64,000 bases of DNA from Eriocheir sinensis (Eukaryota > Arthropoda > Malacostraca > Decapoda > Varunidae): NCBI RefSeq assembly GCF_024679095.1, contig NW_026110563.1, forward strand, positions 186,001 through 250,000, written 5' to 3'. A model generated the notes under the pieces. That model was not told the DNA's origin and searched no databases. It saw nothing but the letters and a program-made list of their open reading frames with translations. Both the position numbers and the translations under genes were made by a program. Within the stretch, counting starts at the first letter, position 1, and each line of letters starts with the position of its first letter. Shown here one piece after another: positions 22,878 through 40,860 of this stretch.

Positions 22878-25549
22878 CATATGTATACAAAATACCTATG
22901 AAAAAATCTAAACTCGTATCGAGTTAAATAAAGATAATACCAATAAAATAATGTAATTTTTGATGAAAATATATATAGAAAATACACATAAAACTACGTA
23001 AATACAAATACAAATATACACATAAAATTATCATATACAAAATAATCATAAAATTAGGTAAATTTGTAATGAAAAATATGTAAAAATACCCGTAAAATAA
23101 TATAAATTTGTATGAAAATATATATACAAATACACATAAAATAACATGAATTTGTATAAAATTTTTATCAAAATAAATAGCAATACACACAATAAAATAA
23201 TGTAAATTTTTATTAAAATATATATACAAAATACACATAAAATAATGTAAATACGTAGAAAAATATATATACAAAATACACATAAAATAATGTAAACTCG
23301 TATCAAAATAAATAAACAAAATTATAATAAAAGATTGTATATTTGTAATAAAATATATATACAAAATACAAATAAAATAACTAAAATTTGTATAAAATTA
23401 AATACAAAAATACACAAAAATAATTTAAATTTGTTTGAAAATAGATATGCAAAATACACATAAAGTTAGGCAAATTTGTATTGAAATACATATTCAAAAT
23501 ACACATAAAATAATGTAAATTTGTATGAAAATATATAAACAAATACACATAAAATAACGTAAATTTCGATAAAATATATATACAAAATATACATTAAATA
23601 TTGTAAATATGTATAAAAATAGTTATACAAAATACACATAGAATAATGTTAAATCGTATTAAAATAAATAAACAGAATATCAATAAAATAATTTAAATTT
23701 GTATGAAAATAAAGATGCAAAATATCAATATAATAACACATATATGCATAAAAATATATATACAAAAATACACATGAAATAATTAAATTTGTATTGAAAT
23801 AAATATACAAAATGCATATACAATAAAGTAAATTTGTATTAAAATACATATGAAAAATACACATCAATAATGTAAATTTGTATCAAAATATATATACGAA
23901 TACACATAAAATAGAGTATATTTCTATGAAAATATACATACAAAATACATATAAAATGATGTAAATAGTTTAAAAATATATATTCCAAATACACCTAAAA
24001 TAATGTAAATTCGTATCAAAATAAACAAACAAAATTCCGATAAAGAACGTATCTTTGTAGGAAAATAAATATACAAAATACACATAAAATAACGAAAATT
24101 TGTATAACAATATATACAAAAAATAATTTCAATTTTTATGAAAATTGATATACAAAATACACATATAATTAGTTAAATTTGTACAAATTTGTACATGTAC
24201 AAAATACACATAAAATAATGAAAATTTGTATGAAATGAAATCAAATACACATAAAATAACGTACATTTGTATTAAATATATATACAAAATACACATAGAA
24301 AATAATGTAAAATCGTATCAAAATAAATACACAAAATATCAATAAAATAATGTAAATTTGTATGAAAATAAAGATGCAAAATACCAATAAAATAAAGCAT
24401 ATTTTTATAAAAATACATATATAAATATATATATAAATACACATTCAATAATTAAATTTGTAGTAAAATTAATATACAAAATGCACATACAATAAGGTCA
24501 ATTTTTATTAAAAAAAAATGCAAAATACACATAAAACAATGTAAATTTGTTTCAAAATATATATACGAGTACACATAAAATAACGCAGATTTCTATAGAA
24601 ATATATATACAAAATACACTTGAGATGCTGTAAATACGTATAAAAATATATATACAAAATAGATATTAAATAATGTAAATTCGTGTCAAAATAAATAAAC
24701 AAAATATCAATAAAAGAATTTGTATTTGTATGAAAATAGATATGCAAAATACACATAAAATAACGTAAATTTGTATAAAACTATATACAAAAATACACAA
24801 AAATAGTTTAAATTTGTTTGAAAATAAGTATACAAAATACACAAAAAATTAGGAAAATTTGTATTGAAATACATTTTCAAAATACACATAAAATAATGTA
24901 AATTTGAATGAAAATATATAAACAAATACACTTAAAATAACGTAAATTTGTATAAAATATATATACAAAATACACATTAAGTAATGTAAATATGTAGAAA
25001 AAATATATACAAAACCCAAATAGAATAATGTAAAATCGTAACAAAATAAATACACAGAATATTAATAAAATAATGTAAATTTGTATGAAAATAAAGGAGC
25101 AAAATATCCATAAAATAACGCATTTTTTTTTAATATATATACCAAAAGACATATAAAAAATTAAAATTTGTATTAAAATAAATATACAAAATGCACATAC
25201 AATAAGGTAAATTTATATTGATATGCAAAATACATATAAAACAATGTAAAATTTGTTTCAAAATATATATACGAATACACGTAAAATAACGTAGATTTCT
25301 ATAAAAATATATATACAAAATACACATTAAATGAAGTAAATACGTATAAAAAAATGTACACAAAATACACATAAAATAATGTAAATTCGTATCAAAATAA
25401 ACAAACAAAATACCACTAAAAAAATGTGTATTTGTATAAAAATAAATATACAAAATACACTTAAAATATCGTAAATTTATATAAAGCTATATACAAAAAT
25501 ACACAAAAGTAGTTAAATTTCTATGAAAATAGATATACAAAATACACAT

Positions 25550-25745
<196 letters not shown>

Positions 25746-26489
25746 CAAAATACATCAAATAATGTAAATTTATCAAAATATTTATACAAATACATATAAT
25801 AACGTAAATTTGTATAAAAACACATAAACAAAATACACATTAAATAATGTAAATACGTATAAAAAAATATGTAGAAAATACACATATAATCATGTAATTC
25901 GTATCAAAATAAATAAACAAAATACCAATAATATAATGCAAATTTGTATGAGAAAACATATACAAAATACATATAAAATAACGCTAATTTCTTTAAAAAT
26001 ATATGTACAAAAATGCACATCAAGTAAAGTAAATTTGCATCAAAATATATATACAAAACACACATTAAATAATGTAAATGCGTATAAAAAAAATGTATAA
26101 AAAATACCTTTGAAATAATCTAAATTCGTATCGAATTAAATTAACAAAATACCAATAAAATAATTTAGTTTTGGATGAAAATGTATATAGAAAATACAAA
26201 TAAAATAACCTAAATACAAATACAAATATACACATAAAATAATTTAAAATTGCATGAAATGAATTTATGAAACAAACATAAAATAAGGTAAATTTGTAAT
26301 GAAATATATGTAAAAATACACATAAAATATTTTAAATTTGTATGAAAATATGTATTAAAATACACATAAAATAACATGAATTTGTGTAAAATTTGTATCA
26401 AAATATATACGAGAGCACACAATAAAATAACGTAAATTTTTATTAAAATATATATCCAAAATACACATAAAATAATGTAAATACGTAGA

Positions 26490-26621
<132 letters not shown>

Positions 26622-26979
26622 AAAACACATAAAGTAATGGAAATTCGTATCAAAATAAATATACAAAATTGCAATAATAGAATGTATATGTAGGAAAATA
26701 TATATACAAAATATAAATAAAATAACTAATATTTGTATAAAATTTATAAAAATACGCAAAAATAATTTAAATTTGTTTGAAAATAGATAGGCAAAATACA
26801 CATAAAATTAGGCAAATTTGGATTGAAATACATATACAAAACACGCATAAAATAATGTAAATCTATATGAAAATATATAAACAATGTATTTAAATACATT
26901 TACAAAATACACATCAAATAGTATAAATTTGAATTAAAATATATATACAAAAACACTTAAATTAACTTAAATTTGTATA

Positions 26980-27097
<118 letters not shown>

Positions 27098-27640
27098 CAT
27101 ATTAAATAATGTAAATATGAATACAAAAATATATACAAAACACAAATAGAATAATGTAAAATCGTATCAAAATAAATAAACAGAATATTAATAAGATAAT
27201 GTAAATTTGTATGAAAATTAAGATGAAAAATACCTTCAAATAGCGCATTTTTTATAAAAATATATATACCAAAACACTCATAAAATATTTGAATTTGTAT
27301 TAAAATAAATATACGAAATGCACACATAATAAGGTAAATTTGTATTGAAATAGATATGCAAAATACATATAAAACAATGTAAATTTGTTTCAAAATATAT
27401 ATACGAATACACATAAAATAACGCATATTTTATAAAGATATATATACAAAATACACATAAAATGAAGTAAATACGTATAAAAAAATGTGTACAAATTACA
27501 CATAAAATAATGTAAACTCGTATCGAAATAAATAAACAAAATACTAATAAAAGAATGTGTATTTGTATAAATATAAATATACAAAATACACATAAAATAA
27601 CGTAAATTGATATAAAAGTATATACAAAAATACACAAATT

Positions 27641-28006
27641 TAGTTTATTTTATGTGTATTTTGTATATCTATTTTCATAGAAATTTAACTACTTTTGTGT
27701 ATTTTTGTATATAGTTTTATATAAATTTACGATATTTTATGTGGATTTTGTATATTTATTTTTATACAAATACCCTTTTTTTTATTGGTATTTTGTTTAT
27801 TTATTTTGATACGAATTTACATTATTTTATGTGTATTTTGTATACATTTTTTATACGTATTTACTTCATTTTATGTGTATTTTGTATATATATTTTTATA
27901 GAAATCTACGTTATTTTAGGTGTATTCGTATATATATTTTGGAACAAATTTTACTTTGTTTTATATGTATTTTGCATATCTATTTCAATATAAATTTACC
28001 TAATTG
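27641..28006 (+). repeat. satellite block 20, '+' orientation
   Basis: A single reversed counterpart of the twice-repeated blocks 10913-11288 and 11969-12342. It ends at ACCTAATTGTATACAAAATA. Confidence 0.88.
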
Positions 28007-30098
<2,092 letters not shown>

Positions 30099-30218
30099 TA
30101 CAAAGTTACATTATTTTATGTATTTTGTACATGTATTTATATTTTGAAACAAATTTACATTGTTTATATGTATTTTGCATATCTATTTTGTGTATTCTGT
30201 ATTTATTTTGTTATACAT
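30099..30218 (+). repeat. satellite block 22, '+' orientation
   Basis: A ~120 bp block that is a direct relative of 3335-3425. It ends with TGTGTATTCTGTATTTATTT and TATACATAGAATAATG. Confidence 0.84.
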
Positions 30219-33200
30219 AGAATAATGTAAAATCGTATCAAAATAAGTACACAGAATATCAATAAAATAATTTAAATTTGTATGAAAATAAAGATGCAAA
30301 ATACCCATAAAATAAAGCATATTTTTTTAAAAAATACATATACAAAAATACACTTAGAATAATTAAATTCGTATTAAAATTAACATACAAAATGCACATA
30401 CAATAAAGTAGATTTGTATTGAAAAAAACTCAAAATACACATAAAACAGTGTAAATTTGTTTCAAAATATATATACAAATACACATAAAATAACGTTGAT
30501 TTCTATAGGAATATATATACAAAATACACATGAAATGATGTAAATACGTATAAAAATATATATACAAAATACACATTAAATACTGTAAATTCGCGTCAAA
30601 ATAAATAAACAAAATATCAATAAAAGAATGTGTATTTGTATGAAAATAGATATACAAAATACACATAAAATAACCTAAATTTGTATCAAACTATATACAA
30701 ACATACACAAAAATATTTTAAATTTGTATGAAAATAAATATACAAAATACACATAAAATTAGGTAAATTTGTATTGAAATACATATACAAAATACACATA
30801 AAATAATGTAAATTTGAATGAAAAGACATAAACAAATACACTTAAAATAACGTATATTTGAATAAAAAAATATATACAAAACACAAATAGAATAATGTAA
30901 AATCGTATCAAAATAGATACACAGAATATTAATAAAATAATGTAAATTTGTATGAAAATAAAGAGGCAAAATACCCATAAAATAACGCATTTTTTTTATT
31001 TATAAAAAAATATATACCAAAATACACATAAAAAAATTAAATTTGAATTAAAATAAAAATATAAAAAACACATACAATAAGGTAAATTTGTATTGAAATA
31101 GATATGCAAAATACATATAAAACAATGTAAATTTGTTTAAAAATATATATACGAATACACATAAAATAACGTAGATTTTTATAAAAATATATATACAAAA
31201 TACACATAAAATGAAGTAAATACGTATAAAAAAATGTATTCAAAATACACATAAAATAATGTAAATTCGAATTAAAATAAATAAAAAAAATACCAATAAA
31301 AGAATGTGTATTTGGATAAATATAAATATACAAAATACACATACAAAATATACATAAAATAAGGTAGATTTGTAATAAAATATATGTACAAAACACACAT
31401 ACAATAATGTAAATTTATATGAAAATATATATACAAATACACATAAAATACCATGAATTTGTATAAAAATATATATTCAAAATACATATTAAATAATGTA
31501 AGAGCGTATAAAAATATATATACAAAGTACACATAAAATGAAAATTAAGATGCAAAATACCTATAAAATAACGCATTTTTTATAAAATTATTGATACCAA
31601 AATACACATAAAATATTTGAACTTGTATTAAAATAAATATACAAAATGCACATACAATAAGGTAAATTTGTATTGAAATAGATATGCAAAATACATACAA
31701 AATAATGTAAATCTGTTTCAAAATATATATACGAACATACATAAAATAACGTAGATTTCTATAAAAATACATATACAAAATACACGTAAAATTAAGTAAA
31801 TACGTATAAAAAAATGTATACAAAATACACATAAAATAATGTAAATTCGTATAAATGTAAATAAACAATATAACAATAAAAGAATGTGTATTTGTATAAA
31901 TATAAATATACAAAATGCACATAAAATAACGTAAATTTATATAAAACTATATACATAAAATAACGCAAATTTCTATAAAAACATATGTACAAAAATTAGC
32001 ATTATATAAATTTGCATTCAAATATATATTCAAAACACACATTAGATAATGTAAATGAGTATAAAAATATGTATACAAAATACCTATGAAATAATCTAAA
32101 TTCGTATCGAATTAAATTGAGAAATACCAATAAAATAATGTAATTTTGGATGAAAATATATATACAAAATACACATAAAATAACCTAAATACAAATACAA
32201 ATATACACATAAAATAATTTAAAATTGAATGAAATAAATATACAAAATAAATATAAAATAAGGTAAATTTGTAATGAAATATATGAAAAAATACAGATAA
32301 AATAATATAAATTTGTATGAAAATATATATGCAAATACACATTAAATAACATGAATTTGTATAAAATTTGTATCAAAATATATACTTATACACACAATAA
32401 AATAACGTAATTTTTTTATGAAAATGTATATACAAAATACACATAAAATAATTTAAATACGTAGAAAAATATATATACAAAAAACACATAAAATAATGTA
32501 AATATGTATGAAAATATATAAACAAATACACATAAAATAATGTAAATTTGGATAAAATATATATACAAAATGAACATTAAGTAATGTAAATATATATAAA
32601 AAAAATATATACAAAAAACACATAGAATAATGTTAAATCGTATCAAAATAAATAAAGAGAATAGCAATAAAATAATGTAAATTTGTATGAAAATAAAGAT
32701 GCAAAATACCCATATAATAACGCATATTTGCATAAAAATATATATACAAAAAGACATATAAAATATTTAAATTTGTATTAAAATAAATATACAAAATGCA
32801 CGTACAATAAATTTGTATTGAAATAGATATGCAAAATACACATTAATAATGTGAATTTGTATCAAAATATATATACGAATACTCATAAAATAGAGTAAAT
32901 TTCTATGAAAATATACATACAAAATAGATATACAAAATACACAAATAACTAGTTAAATTTGTATTTAAATACATGTACAAAAAACACATAAAATAATGTA
33001 GATTTGTATAAAATGAAAACAAATACATTTTATATAAAATATATATACAAAATACACATAGAATAATGTAAAATCATATCAAAATAAATACATAGAATAT
33101 CAATAAAATAATGTAAATTTGTATGAAAATAGAGATGCAAAATAACCTTAAAATAAATAATATTTTTATAAAAATAAATATAAAAAAATAAACATATATT

Positions 33201-34250
33201 AATAAAATTTGTATTAAAATTAATATACAAAATGCACATACAATAAGGTAAATTTGTATTAAAAAAATATGCAAAATACACATAAAACAATGTAAATTTG
33301 TTTCAAAATATATATACGAATACACATAAAATAACGCAGATTTCTATAGAAATATATATACAAAATACACTTGAAATAATGTAAATACGTATAAAAATAT
33401 ATATATATACAAAATACACATTAAATAATGTTAATTCGTGTCAAAATAAATAAACAAAATATCATGAAATGAATGTGTATTTGTATGAAAATAGATATAC
33501 AAAATACACATAAAATAACCTAAAATTGTATAAAACTATATACAAAAATACACAAAAATAATTTAAACTTGTATGAAAATAAATATACAAAAAACATATA
33601 AAATTAGGTAAATTTGTATTGAAATACATATACAAAATACACATAAAATAATGTAAATTTGAATGAAAATATATAAACATATAGATTTAAAATAACGTAA
33701 ATTTGTATCAAATATATATACAAAAAACACATTAAATAATGAAAATATGTATAAAAAAATATATACAAAACACAAATAAAATAATGTAAAATCGTATCAA
33801 AATAAATACAGAAAATATTAATAAAATAATGTAAATTTGTATGAAAATTAAGATGCAAAATACCCATAAAATAACGCATTTTTTATAAAAATATATATAC
33901 GAAAAAACATAAAATATTTGATTTTGTATTGAAATAAATAGATATACAAAATACACATAAAATAAGCTAAATTTGAATTGAAATATATATACAAAATACA
34001 TAAAATAATGTAAATTTGTATCAAATTACTTATACAAATACACATATAATAACGTAAATTTGTATAAAAATAAATAAACAAAATACACATTAAATAATGT
34101 AAATAAGTATAAAAAAATGTACAAAATACACAAATAATCATGTAATTCGTATCAAAATAAATAGACAAAATACCAATAAAATAATGTAAATTTCTATGAG
34201 AAAACATATACAAAATACACATAAATAACGCAAATATCAATAAAAATATA
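30219..34250 (-). repeat. satellite block 23, '-' orientation
   Basis: About 30219-30540 matches 3426-3760. About 30590-31170 resembles 36090-36660, 56590-57170 and 58490-59070. About 31530-34200 matches 300-2890. The last ~65 bases (34198-34262) are also found at 63046-63110, including the switch ATATAATATAATAT. Confidence 0.88.
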
Positions 34251-35915
34251 TATAATATAATATATTTCTATACATATTTAAAATATTTAATGTATATTTT
34301 GTATATATATTTTATCCAAATTTACGTTATTTTATATGTATTTGTTTATATATTTTCATACAAATTTACATTATTTTATGTGAGTTTTGTATATGTATTT
34401 CAATACAAATTTGCCTAACTTTATGTGTATTTTGCATATCTATTTTCAAACAAATTTAAATTATTTTTGTGTATTTTTGTATATATTTTTATACAAATTT
34501 TAGTTATTTTATTTGTTTTTGTATATATATTTTCCTACAAATATACATTTTTTTATTGGAATTTTGTGTATTTAATTTTTTACTAATTTACATTATTTTA
34601 TGTGTATTTTGTATATATATTTTTCTACGTATATAAATTATTTTATGTGTATTTTATATAAACATTTTCATAAAAATTTATGTTATTTTATTGTGTGTAT
34701 TCGTATATATTTTGAAACAAATTTTATACAAATTCATGTTATTTTATGTGTATTTGTATATATATTTTCATAAAAATTTAGATTATTTTATGTGTATTCT
34801 TACATATATTTTATTACAAATTTACCTATTTTATGTTTATTTTGTATATTTATTTCATTTAATATAATCACATTTAAATTTATTGTATATGCATTTTGTA
34901 TATTAATTTTAATACAAATTTAATTATTCTATGTGTATTTTTCTATGTGTATTTTTATAAAAATATGCTTTATTTTATGGGTATTTTGCATCTTTATTTT
35001 CATAGAAATTTACGTTATTTTATTGATATTCTGCTCATTCATTTTGATACGATTTGACATTATTCTATGTGTATTTTGTATATATTTTTCATACAAATTT
35101 ACGTTATTTTATTTGTATTTGTTTATATATTTTGACACAAATTTACAATATTTTATGGGTATTTTATATATACATTTCAAAAGAAATTTACCTAGTTTTA
35201 TGTCTATTTTGTACATCTATTTTCATACAAACTCAAATTATTTCTATGTATTTTTATATATATTTTAATACAAATTTTAGTTATGTTATGTGTATTTTGT
35301 ACATTTATTTTCATTCAAATATATATTATTTTATCGGTGTTTTGTTGATTAATATTGATACGAATTTACATTATTTTATATGTACTTTGTATATATATTT
35401 TTATACGCTTTTACACTATTTAATATTTATTTTGAATATATATTTTTATACAAATCCATGGTATTTTATGTGTATTTGTATATATATTTTTATATAAATT
35501 TACATTATTTTATTTGTATTTTGTACATATATTTTTTTACAAATCTACCTTATTTTATGTTTATTTTGTATGTGTATTTTGTATATTTATATTTATCCAA
35601 ATACACATTCTTTTATTGGTATTTTGTGTATTTATTTTAATTCGAATTTACATTATTTTATGTGTATTTTGTATACACTTTTTATACGTATTTACTTAAT
35701 TTTATGTGTATTTTGTATATATATTTTTATAAAAATCTACGTTTTTTTATTTGTATTCGTATATATATTTTGAAACAAATTTACATTGTTTTATATGTAT
35801 TTTTGCATATCTCTTTCAATACAAATTTACCTTATTGTATGTGCATTTTGTATATTTATTTCAATGCAAATTTAAATATTTTATGTGTATTTTGGTATAT
35901 ATATTTTTATAAGAT
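34251..35915 (+). repeat. satellite block 24, '+' orientation
   Basis: The beginning is shared with 63106-63340, and 35010-35380 is shared with 55530-55890 and 63340-63720 (mark CTGCTCATTCATTTTGATAC). About 35380-35915 is the third copy of the module tandemly repeated at 55884 and 57780. Confidence 0.88.
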
Positions 35916-36672
35916 TACGAAAATTTGAATAAAAATATATACAAGAAAACAAAAAAAAAATTCAATATGTATGAAAATAGATATACAAAATACACATATA
36001 ATTAGTTAAATTTGTATTTAAATACATGTACAAAATACACATAAAAGAATGTAAATTTGTACGAAATGATAACAAATTCACATAAAATTCGCGTCAAAAT
36101 AAATAAAAAAAATTTCAATAAAAGAATGTGTATTTGTATGAAAATAGATATACAAAATACACATAAAATAACCTAAATTTGTATCAAACTATATACAAAA
36201 ATACACAAAACAATATTAAATTTGTATGAAAATAAATACACAAAATACACATAAAATTAGGTAAATTTGTATTGAAATACATACACAAAATACACATAAA
36301 ATAATGTAAATTTGAATGAAAATACATAAACAAATACACTAAAAATAATGTAAATTTGTATAAAAAAATATGTACCAAACACAAATAGAATAATGTAAAA
36401 ATCGTATCAAAATAAATACACAGAATATTAATAAAATAATGTAAATTTGTATGAAAATAAAGAAGCAAAATACCCATAAAATAACGCATTTTTTTATTTA
36501 TAAAAATATATATTCCAAAATACACATCAAAAAATTTAATTTGTATTAAAATAAATATACAAAAAACACATACAATAAGGTAAATTTGTATTGAAATAGA
36601 TATGCAAAATACATATAAAACAATGTAAATTTGTTTCAAAATATATATACGAATACACATAATATAACGTAG
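35916..36672 (-). repeat. satellite block 25, '-' orientation
   Basis: Starts at ATAAGATTACGAAAATTTG, a junction also present at about 56412 and 58313. It carries AATTCGCGTCAAAATAAATA at about 36086. It ends at GTAGATTTATTTTCAATATA. Confidence 0.87.
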
Positions 36673-38608
36673 ATTTATTTTCAATATATATTTTTATACA
36701 AATTCATCGTATTTTATGTGTATTTGTATATATATTTTCATATAAATTTACATTATTTTATGTGTATTTTGTACATATATTTTATTACAAATCTACCTTA
36801 TTTTATGTTTATTTTGTATGTGTATTTATATTTATCCAAATACATTCTTTTATTGGTATTTTGTTTATTTATTTTAATTCAATTTACATTATTTTATGTG
36901 TATTTGTATAAATATATATATATGTATTTTGTATATATATTTTTATAGAAATCTACGTTTTTTTTATTTGTATTCGTATATATATTTTGAAACAAATTTA
37001 CATTGTTTTATATGTATTTTTGCATATATCTTTCAATGCAAATTTACCTTATTGTATGTGCATTTTGTATATTTATTTCAATGCAAGTTTAAATATTTTA
37101 TGTGTATTTTGGTATATATATTTTTATAAGAAATGCGCTATTTTATGAGAATTTTGCATCTTTATTTTCATACAAATTTATATTATTTTATTAATATTCG
37201 GTGTATTTATTTTGATACGATGTTACATTATTCTATTTGTTTTTTGTATATACTTTTTTATACATATTTACATTATTTAATGTGTATCTTGAATATATAT
37301 TTTATTCAAATTTATTATCTATTATCTATTTTCATACAAATACACATTCTTTTCATGATATTTTTTATTTTTATTTTCACACGAATTTACATTATTTGAT
37401 ATGTATTTTGTATATATATTTTTATACGTATTTACATAATTTCATATGTATTTTGTATATATATTTCAATAGAAATCTACTTTATTTTATGTGTATTCGT
37501 ATATATATTTTGAAACAAATTTACATTGTTTTATATGTATTTTTGAATATCTCTTTCAATACAAATTTACCTTACTGTATATGCATTTTGTATATTTATA
37601 TCAATACAAATTTAAATATTTTATGTGTATTTTGGTAAATATATTTTTATAAAAAATGCGATAATTTTTGGGAGTTTTTCATCTTTATTTTCATACAAAT
37701 TTACATTATTTTATTGATATTCTGTGTATTTATTTTGATACGATTTTACATTATTCCATTTGTTTTTGTGTGTATTTTTTTTATACACATTTACATTATT
37801 TAATGTGTATCTTGCATATATATTTTATTCAAATTTACGTTATTTTAAGTGTATTTGTTTATGTATTTTCATTCAAATTTTCATTATTTGATGTGTATTT
37901 TGTATATGTATTTCAATACAAATTTACGTAATTTTATGTGTATTTTGTATATTTCTTTTCAAACAAATTTAAATTATTTTTGTGTATTTTTGTATATAGT
38001 TTTATACAAATTTAGGTTATTTTATGTACGCATTTACATTGTGTGTGTTTTGTATATATATTTTTATGCAAATTTACTTTATTTTATGTGCATTTTTGTA
38101 CATATATTTTTATAGAAATTTGCGTTATTTGTATGTTTTCTCATACAAATTTACATTATTTTATTGCTATTTTGTTTATTTATTTTGATACGAATTACAT
38201 GATTATATGTGTATTTTGTACATATTTTTTATACGTATTTACATTACTTAATGTGTATTTTGTTTATATATTTTTAAACAAATCTACGTTATTATATGTA
38301 TTTGTATAAATATTTTGATACAGATTTATATCATTTTATGTATTTTGTATGTACATTTCAATTCAAATTTAGCTTATTTTAGCTGTATTTTGTATATATA
38401 TTTTCATATAAATTTAATTACTTTGTGTATTTTTGTATATTTTATTTTGGATTTTATTTATACGTATTTACTTTATTTTATGTGTATTTTGTATATATTT
38501 TATAGAAATCTACGTTATTTTATGTGTATTCGTATATATATTTTGAAACAAATTTACATTGTTTTATATGTATTTTTGAATATCTCTTTCAATACAAATT
38601 TACCTTAC
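36673..38608 (+). repeat. satellite block 26, '+' orientation
   Basis: Contains the left arm (from about 37240) of the second inverted duplication. Its partner lies at 44090-45560. The best mark is GCGATAATTTTTGGGAGTTT at about 37658, found reversed at about 45137-45156. Confidence 0.88.
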
Positions 38609-40088
38609 CATATATACCAAAATACACATAAAAAAAAAATTGTATTAAAATAAATATATAAAAAACACATACAATAAGGTAAATTTGTATTGAAATAGAT
38701 ATGCAAAATACATATAAAACAATGTAAATTTGTTTCAAAATATATATACGAATACACATAAAATAACGTAGATTTCTATAAAAATATATATACAAAATAC
38801 ACATAAAATGAAGTAAATACGTATAAAAAAATGAGTACAAAATACACATAAAAATCGTATCAAAATAAATATACAAAATACCGATAAAAGAATGTGTATT
38901 TGTATAAATATAAATATACAAAATACACATAAAATAACGTAAATTTATATAAAACTATATACAAAAATACACAGAAATATTTTAATTAGAATGAAAATAG
39001 ATATACAAAATAAGGTAAATTCGTTTCAAATTCAATAAACAAAATTCAGATAAAAGAACGTATATTTGTAGAAAAAATAAATATACAAAATACACATAAA
39101 ATAACGAAAATTGGTATGAAAATATATAAAAAAATAAACAAAAATAATTTCAATTTGTATGAAAATAAATAAAATTAGGTTAATTTGTATTGAAATACAT
39201 ATACAAAATACACATAAAATAATGTAAATTTGAATGAAAATACATAAACAAATACACTTAAAATAACGTAAATTTGAATAACATATATATGCAAGATACA
39301 CATTAAATAATGTAAATGTGTATAAAAAAATATATACAAAACACAAATAGAATAATGTAAAATCGTATCAAAATATATACACAGAATATTAATAAAATAA
39401 TGCAAATTTGTATGAAAATTAAGATGCAAAATACCTATAAATAACGCATTTTTTATAAAATTATTGATACCAAAATACACATAAAATATTTCAATTTGTA
39501 TTAAAATAAATATACAAAATGCACATACTATAAGGTAAATTTGTATTGAAATAGATATGCAAAATACAAATAAAATAATGTAAATTTGTTTCAAAATATA
39601 TATACGAATACACATAAAATAACGTAGATTTCTATAAAAATACATATACAAAAAACACATAAAATTAAGTAAATACGTATAAAAAAATGTATACAAAATA
39701 CACATAAAATAATGTAAATTCGTATAAATGTAAATAAACAATATACCAATAAAAGAATGTGTATTTGTATAAATATAAATATACAAAATGCACATAAAAT
39801 AACGTAAATTTATGTAAAACTATATACATAAAATAACGCAAATTTCTATAAAAATATATGCACAAAAATGAACCTAAAATAAATTTGCATAAAAATATTT
39901 ATACAAAACACACATTAGATAATGTAAATGAGTATAAAAATATGTATAGAAAATACCTATGAAATAATCTAAATTCGTATCGAATTAAATTAAGAAAATA
40001 CCAATAAAATAATGTAATTTTGGAAGAAAATATATATACAAAATACACATAAAATAACCTAAATACAAATACAAATATACACTTAAAA
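38609..40088 (-). repeat. satellite block 27, '-' orientation
   Basis: Starts at CTTACCATATATACC. About 38613-39120 pairs reversed with 43530-44085 and also resembles 48440-49000 directly (mark TTCAAATTCAATAAA). About 39170-40085 is a relative of 60-910. Confidence 0.87.
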
Positions 40089-40860
40089 TATTGTATTTTG
40101 TATATACATTTCAATTCAAATTTAGCTTATTTTATATGTATTTTGTATATCTATTTTCATACGAATTTAATTACTTCTGTGTATTTTTGTATATAGTTTT
40201 ATACAAATTTACGTTATTTTATGTGTATTTTGTATATTTATATTTATACAAATACACATTCTTTTATTGGTATTTTGTTTATTTACTTTGATACGAGTTT
40301 ACCTTATTTTATGTGTATTTTGTATACATTTTCTTATACGTATTTACTTCATTTTATGTGTATTTTGTATATATATTTTTATACAAATCTACTTTATTTT
40401 ATGTGTATTAGTATATATATTTTGAATCAAATTTCCATTGTTTTATATGTATTTTGCATATCTATTTCAATACAGATTTACCTTATTGTATGTATATTTT
40501 CTATATCTATTTTAATACAAATTCATTTTTTCATGTGTATTTTGGTATATATATTTTTATAAAAAATACGTTATTTAATTTGTATTTTGCATCTTTATTT
40601 TCATACAAATTGTTTTATTAATATTCTGTGTATTTATTTTGATACGATTTTACAGTATTCTATTTGTTTTTGTATATATTTTTTTATACATATTTACATT
40701 ATTTAATGTGTATTTTGTATATTTTAAAACAAATTTACGTTATTTTATGCGCATCTGTTAAAATATTTTGATACAAATTTACATTATTTTATGTATTTTG
40801 TATATATATTTCAATACAAATTTAGTTTATTTTATGAATATTTTGTATATCTATTTTCAT
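40089..40860 (+). repeat. satellite block 28, '+' orientation
   Basis: Starts at AAAATATTGTATTTTGTATA and holds types 10 to 16 and 1 to 7 in order. About 40560-40860 is the reverse complement of 18976-19280, including TTATGCGCATCTGTTAAAAT. Confidence 0.86.
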